64,000 nucleotides of DNA, from positions 29,885-93,884 of the forward strand of contig NZ_DATMFZ010000259.1 in NCBI RefSeq assembly GCF_035556675.1, given 5' to 3'. The notes beneath the pieces were generated by a model, which was given only the letters and a program-made list of their open reading frames with translations, was not told the DNA's origin and made no database searches. Made by a program: the position numbers and the translations under genes. The DNA comes from Geminicoccus sp035556675 (lineage in GTDB: Bacteria; Pseudomonadota; Alphaproteobacteria; Geminicoccales; Geminicoccaceae). Shown here one piece after another: positions 60,565 to 64,000 of this stretch; positions within the stretch are counted from its first letter, which is position 1, and the number at the start of each line of letters is the position of its first letter.

Positions 60565-62045
60565 GCGTGGATCTCCACCGGCTGACGCTGGCCGACGCCC
60601 GCAAGGGCTTGGCCGCCAAGGAATTCAAGGCGGTCGAGCTGGCCGAGGCCTCCATCGCCCAGATGGAGTGCCACCGGGCGCTCAACGCCTTCATCACCGA
60701 GACGCCCGAGCGGGCGCTGGACATGGCGAAGGCCGCGGACGAGCGCATCGCCAAGGGCGAGGCCGGCCCACTGGAAGGCATCCCGATCGCGGTGAAGGAC
60801 CTGTTCTGCACGAAAGGTATTCGCACCACGGCCGCCTCGAACATTCTGGGCAACTTCGTCCCGCCCTATGAGAGCACGGTCACGAAGCAACTCTGGGCGG
60901 CCGGTGCGGTCTGCCTGGGCAAGACTAGCCTCGACCAGTTCGGCATGGGCTCGGCCAACCTGAACAGCGCGTTCGGTCCGGTGAAGAGCCCCTGGACCCG
61001 GCCGGGCGATGCCAAGCCACTGGTGCCGGGGGGCAGCTCGGGCGGCTCGGCCGTGGCCGTGGCCGCGCGCATGTGCCTGGCCGCGACCGGCACCGACACT
61101 GGCGGCTCGATCCGCCAGCCGGCCGCTTACACCGGCATCACCGGCATCAAGCCGACCTACGGGCGCTGCTCGCGCTTCGGCATCATCGCCTATGCCTCCT
61201 CGCTGGACCAGGCTGGTGCCTTTGCCCGCAACGTCCGGGACAGCGCCCTGCTCCTGCAGGCGATGGCCGGCCACGACCCGAACGACAGTACCTCGGCCGA
61301 CCTGCCGGTGCCGGACTTCGAGGCCGGGATCGGCAAGTCGCTGAAAGGGCTGAAGATCGGCATCCCGAAGGAGTACCGGGTCGAGGGGCTCTCACCCGAG
61401 ATCGACCAGCTCTGGCAGCAGGGTGCCGACTGGCTGCGTGCCCAGGGTGCCGAGGTGAAGGAGGTCTCGCTGCCGCACAGCCGCTATGCGCTGGCCACCT
61501 ACTACATCATCGCCCCGGCCGAGGTGTCCTCCAACCTCGCCCGCTATGACGGCATGCGCTACGGCCTGCGCGTCGAAGGGCGCAACCTGGCCGAGACCTA
61601 CGAGAAGTCCCGGGGTGCGGGCTTCGGCGAAGAGGCCAAGCGCCGGATCATGATCGGCACCTACGTGCTCTCGGCCGGCTATTACGACGCCTACTACGTC
61701 AAGGCGCAGAAGGTCCGCCGCATCCTGGTGGACGACTTCCGCAAGGTGTTCGAGGAGGTCGACGCGGTGCTGGCGCCGACCACGCCCACGCCCGCCTTCC
61801 GGATCGGCGAGGAGCCGGACGACCCGGTCGCCATGTACCTGAACGACGTGTTCACCGTGACCGCCAACCTGACGGGCCTGCCCGGCATGAGCGTGCCGGC
61901 CGGCCTCTCATCGGACGGCCTGCCGCTGGGCCTGCAGGTCATGGGCAAGCCCTGGGACGAGCCGACCGTGCTCCAGATCGGTGCTGCCCTGGAAGAGGCC
62001 GCGCAGTTCAACACGCTTCCCTACGGCATCGAGGCTCGGGCATGA
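60561..62045 (+). CDS. gatA: Aspartyl/glutamyl-tRNA amidotransferase subunit A
   Basis: A 494-residue amidase-signature enzyme releasing ammonia from glutamine. The Ser-cisSer-Lys triad is recognisable: Lys in IAVKDLFCTKG, then the glycine/serine-rich signature PGGSSGGSAVAVAA and GTDTGGSIRQPAAY with the catalytic Ser. Length and C-terminus (LPLGLQVMGKPWDE) match GatA. It overlaps gatC and gatB by four bases each. Confidence 0.97.
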   Translation: MSVDLHRLTLADARKGLAAKEFKAVELAEASIAQMECHRALNAFITETPERALDMAKAADERIAKGEAGPLEGIPIAVKDLFCTKGIRTTAASNILGNFVPPYESTVTKQLWAAGAVCLGKTSLDQFGMGSANLNSAFGPVKSPWTRPGDAKPLVPGGSSGGSAVAVAARMCLAATGTDTGGSIRQPAAYTGITGIKPTYGRCSRFGIIAYASSLDQAGAFARNVRDSALLLQAMAGHDPNDSTSADLPVPDFEAGIGKSLKGLKIGIPKEYRVEGLSPEIDQLWQQGADWLRAQGAEVKEVSLPHSRYALATYYIIAPAEVSSNLARYDGMRYGLRVEGRNLAETYEKSRGAGFGEEAKRRIMIGTYVLSAGYYDAYYVKAQKVRRILVDDFRKVFEEVDAVLAPTTPTPAFRIGEEPDDPVAMYLNDVFTVTANLTGLPGMSVPAGLSSDGLPLGLQVMGKPWDEPTVLQIGAALEEAAQFNTLPYGIEARA

Positions 62046-63493
62046 GCTGGACCATCGAAGGCAACACCGGCACCTGGGAGATCGTGGTCGGTCTCGAGGT
62101 GCACGCGCAGGTCACCAGCCAGGCCAAGCTGTTCAGCGGTGCCGCCACCGCCTACGGCGCCGAGCCCAACACCCAGGTGAGCCCGGTCGATGCCGGGATG
62201 CCCGGCATGCTGCCGGTGCTGAACGCCTATTGCGTCGAGCAGGCGGTCCGCACCGGACTGGGCCTGAAGGCGGAGATCAACAAGGTCTCGGTGTTCGAGC
62301 GGAAGAACTATTTCTACCCGGACCTGCCGCAGGGCTACCAGATCAGCCAGTACCAGCACCCGATCGTGGGCAAGGGCGAGCTGATCCTGGACATGCCGGA
62401 CGGCACGCAGCGCCCGATCGGCATCACCCGGCTCCATCTGGAGCAGGACGCCGGCAAGTCGATCCACGACCAGGGCCACGACACCACGCTGATCGACCTG
62501 AACCGGTCAGGCGTGGCGCTCATGGAGATCGTGAGCGAGCCGGACATTCGCGACCCGGAGGAAGCCGTCCTCTACATGCGCAAGCTGCGCTCGATCCTGC
62601 GCTATCTCGGGACGTGCGACGGCAACATGGAGGAAGGCTCGCTTCGCTGTGATGCCAACGTCTCGGTGCGCAAGCCGGGGGAGCCGTTCGGCACGCGCTG
62701 CGAGATCAAGAACGTCAACTCCATGCGCTTCGTGGCGCGCGCCATCGAGTATGAGGCGCGCCGCCAGGTCGACATCCTGGAAAGCGGCGGGGTGATCGAG
62801 CAGGAGACCCGCCTGTTCGATTCGGTCAAGGGCGAGACCCGCTCGATGCGTTCCAAGGAGGAGGCGCACGACTATCGCTACTTCCCGGATCCCGACCTCC
62901 TGCCGCTGGAGCTGCCCGACGACTTCGTCGAGAAGATCCGGGCGACCCTGCCAGAGCTGCCCGACGAGAAGCGCGCCCGCTTCATGACGGAATACGGCCT
63001 CTCGTCCTACGACGCCGGGGTGCTGGTCGCCGAGCGCGAGACCTCCGAGTATTACGAGGAGGCCGCCAGGCACGGTGATCCCAAGCAGGCCGCCAACTGG
63101 ATCATCACCGAGCTGTTCGGCCAGCTGAACAAGGCCGGCAAGTCCATCACCGACAGCCCGATCAGCGCTGCCGACCTCGGCAAGCTCCTGTCCCTGATCA
63201 AGGACGGCACCCTTTCCGGCCGGCTCGCCAAGGATGTCTTCGCGATCATGTTCGAGACCGGCGATGCGCCGGACAAGATCGTCGAAGAGCGCGGGATGAA
63301 GCAGGTGACCGACACCGGCGCCATCGAGGCGATCGTCGACAAGCTGATCGCCGACAATCCGGGCCAGGTCGCCACCGTCCAGAAGAACCCGAAGGTGGCC
63401 GGCTGGTTCACCGGCCAAGTCATGAAGGCCACGGGCGGCAAGGCCAATCCCGGCGTGGTCAACGAGATCGTGGCGAAGAAGCTGGGGCTCTGA
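62042..63493 (+). CDS. gatB: Aspartyl/glutamyl-tRNA amidotransferase subunit B
   Basis: A 483-residue subunit that phosphorylates and amidates the misacylated aminoacyl-tRNA. GLEVHAQVTSQAKLFSG, YFYPDLPQGYQISQY and SLRCDANVSVRKPG form the catalytic cradle, and the C-terminal YqeY-like tail domain begins near residue 335 and ends KANPGVVNEIVAKKLGL. It closes the operon; a hairpin follows ten bases later. Confidence 0.97.
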   Translation: MSWTIEGNTGTWEIVVGLEVHAQVTSQAKLFSGAATAYGAEPNTQVSPVDAGMPGMLPVLNAYCVEQAVRTGLGLKAEINKVSVFERKNYFYPDLPQGYQISQYQHPIVGKGELILDMPDGTQRPIGITRLHLEQDAGKSIHDQGHDTTLIDLNRSGVALMEIVSEPDIRDPEEAVLYMRKLRSILRYLGTCDGNMEEGSLRCDANVSVRKPGEPFGTRCEIKNVNSMRFVARAIEYEARRQVDILESGGVIEQETRLFDSVKGETRSMRSKEEAHDYRYFPDPDLLPLELPDDFVEKIRATLPELPDEKRARFMTEYGLSSYDAGVLVAERETSEYYEEAARHGDPKQAANWIITELFGQLNKAGKSITDSPISAADLGKLLSLIKDGTLSGRLAKDVFAIMFETGDAPDKIVEERGMKQVTDTGAIEAIVDKLIADNPGQVATVQKNPKVAGWFTGQVMKATGGKANPGVVNEIVAKKLGL

Positions 63494-63502
63494 TCAGGCA
63501 GG

Positions 63503-63533
63503 CGCCGGCTGGCAGGCTCCTGGCCAACCGGCG
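63503..63533 (+). terminator. Candidate terminator after gatCAB
   Basis: CGCCGG (63503-63508) pairs with CCGGCG (63528-63533), with an inner TGGC/GCCA stem. It lies ten bases past the gatB stop. No T-run follows, so it may only stabilise the 3' end. Confidence 0.4.
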
Positions 63534-63593
63534 TCGTCCTACCATCTGCTGAAGGCGCCGGTCATCCCTGCCGGGCCGCCTCAGCTGGCCGTG

Positions 63594-63717
63594 GCAATAC
63601 ATTACCAATCGTAAACAATTCTGTAGCAATCACGTAATGGTGATCCCTGGGTGAGTGGATCGGTGTCATGAGGACCGATCATCACGGGCCTCATCGCCGC
63701 GACCGGGGAGTCGGCAG
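63594..63717 (+). promoter_or_regulatory. AT-rich upstream region of the RTX gene at 63718
   Basis: This stretch is clearly richer in A/T than its surroundings (63594-63640) and contains CATTAC (63600-63605) and its inverse GTAATG (63634-63639), 28 bases apart. It probably carries the promoter of the RTX gene, but I could not choose hexamers with confidence. Confidence 0.3.
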
Positions 63718-64000
63718 ATGGCGACACTCACCGGAACCAATGGCAATGACCGGATCTTCGGCACGGCTGTGGCCGATACGATCGACGGGCTGAAGGGTGC
63801 TGACGCCCTGTTCGGCCGGGCCGGCGGTGACCTGATCTTCGGCCAAGAGGGCAACGACCGGATCTACGGCGAGGATGGCCTCGATCTGGTCAGCGGCGGC
63901 GACGGCAACGACCATATCGAGGGCGGCCGCGACCGTGACCGCCTCTGGGGCGACGCGGGCGACGACACGATCTATGGCGATGCCGGCAACGATGAGCTCT
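63718..64000 (+). CDS. RTX (hemolysin-type) calcium-binding protein (3' truncated by window end)
   Basis: The first 94 residues of a third RTX protein. It begins MATLTGTNGNDRIFGTAVAD, the same opening as the RTX proteins at 36361 and 37526, and consists of nonapeptides such as GRAGGDLIF, GEDGLDLVS and GDAGDDTIY. ATG 63718 has GGGGAG at 63705-63710. No signal peptide is present. Whether an enzymatic domain follows cannot be seen. Confidence 0.88.
   Translation, partial: MATLTGTNGNDRIFGTAVADTIDGLKGADALFGRAGGDLIFGQEGNDRIYGEDGLDLVSGGDGNDHIEGGRDRDRLWGDAGDDTIYGDAGNDEL

Overview
The window is GC-rich, tightly packed bacterial chromosome with many ATGA/TTGA stop-start overlaps and frequent GTG and TTG starts. 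Gene content points to an alphaproteobacterium, probably Rhodospirillales- or Geminicoccales-like. The evidence is a SAM-II riboswitch before metA, a GatCAB operon, an FtsEX pair beside an MJ0042 zinc-ribbon protein, a pgm/glg cluster and several small RTX proteins. This placement is inferred from gene content, not from a search. No tRNA, rRNA, CRISPR array or insertion sequence was seen.

Layout. 1-3349: a spermidine/putrescine-type ABC importer (binding protein cut by the window edge, ATPase, two permeases). 3354-9738: a catabolic operon for arginine or another guanidino compound: 2-ketoarginine decarboxylase-like enzyme, DavA-type amidase, guanidinobutyrase, DavB-type flavin monooxygenase and GABA-type aminotransferase. 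Together these can take arginine through 4-guanidinobutyramide, 4-guanidinobutyrate and GABA to succinate semialdehyde. 9769-21798 (minus): an SDR, then glycogen metabolism (glgP, glgC, glgA, pgm and a 4-kb glgX-malQ fusion), with no branching enzyme glgB in the cluster.

22097-23656: a SAM-II riboswitch driving metA, whose residue 111 is Glu and so predicts acetyl- rather than succinyl-transfer, then a guanidinium exporter (Gdx) with a possible guanidine-II element. 23677-32120: housekeeping (methyltransferase, gloB, ftsEX, MJ0042 protein, tadA, uvrB) and a VapB-like remnant. 32240-38425: an RTX relic, an orphan alg8-alg44 pair (polysaccharide synthase and its c-di-GMP/PilZ subunit), an OmpR-type regulator and two small RTX proteins. 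38511-44652: mtnK, a DUF29 protein, and a five-gene overlapping operon (TrpXYZ-like ABC importer, threonine aldolase, folE).

44653-about 46175 is an AT-rich island (about 35-40% GC by hand count of sample lines) with one orphan 460-residue protein. It carries a HEPN-like RNLIAH motif and TPR-like C-terminal helices, and is the best candidate for an undescribed, perhaps defence-related, system. 46341-56641: alcohol dehydrogenase, CoA-transferase, META lipoprotein, serine hydrolase, uvrD-prmA, patatin and GDSL lipase. 56704-63493: a leaderless sedolisin-type protease with a DUF4114-like tail, ruvX and gatCAB. The window ends inside another RTX protein (63718 onward).
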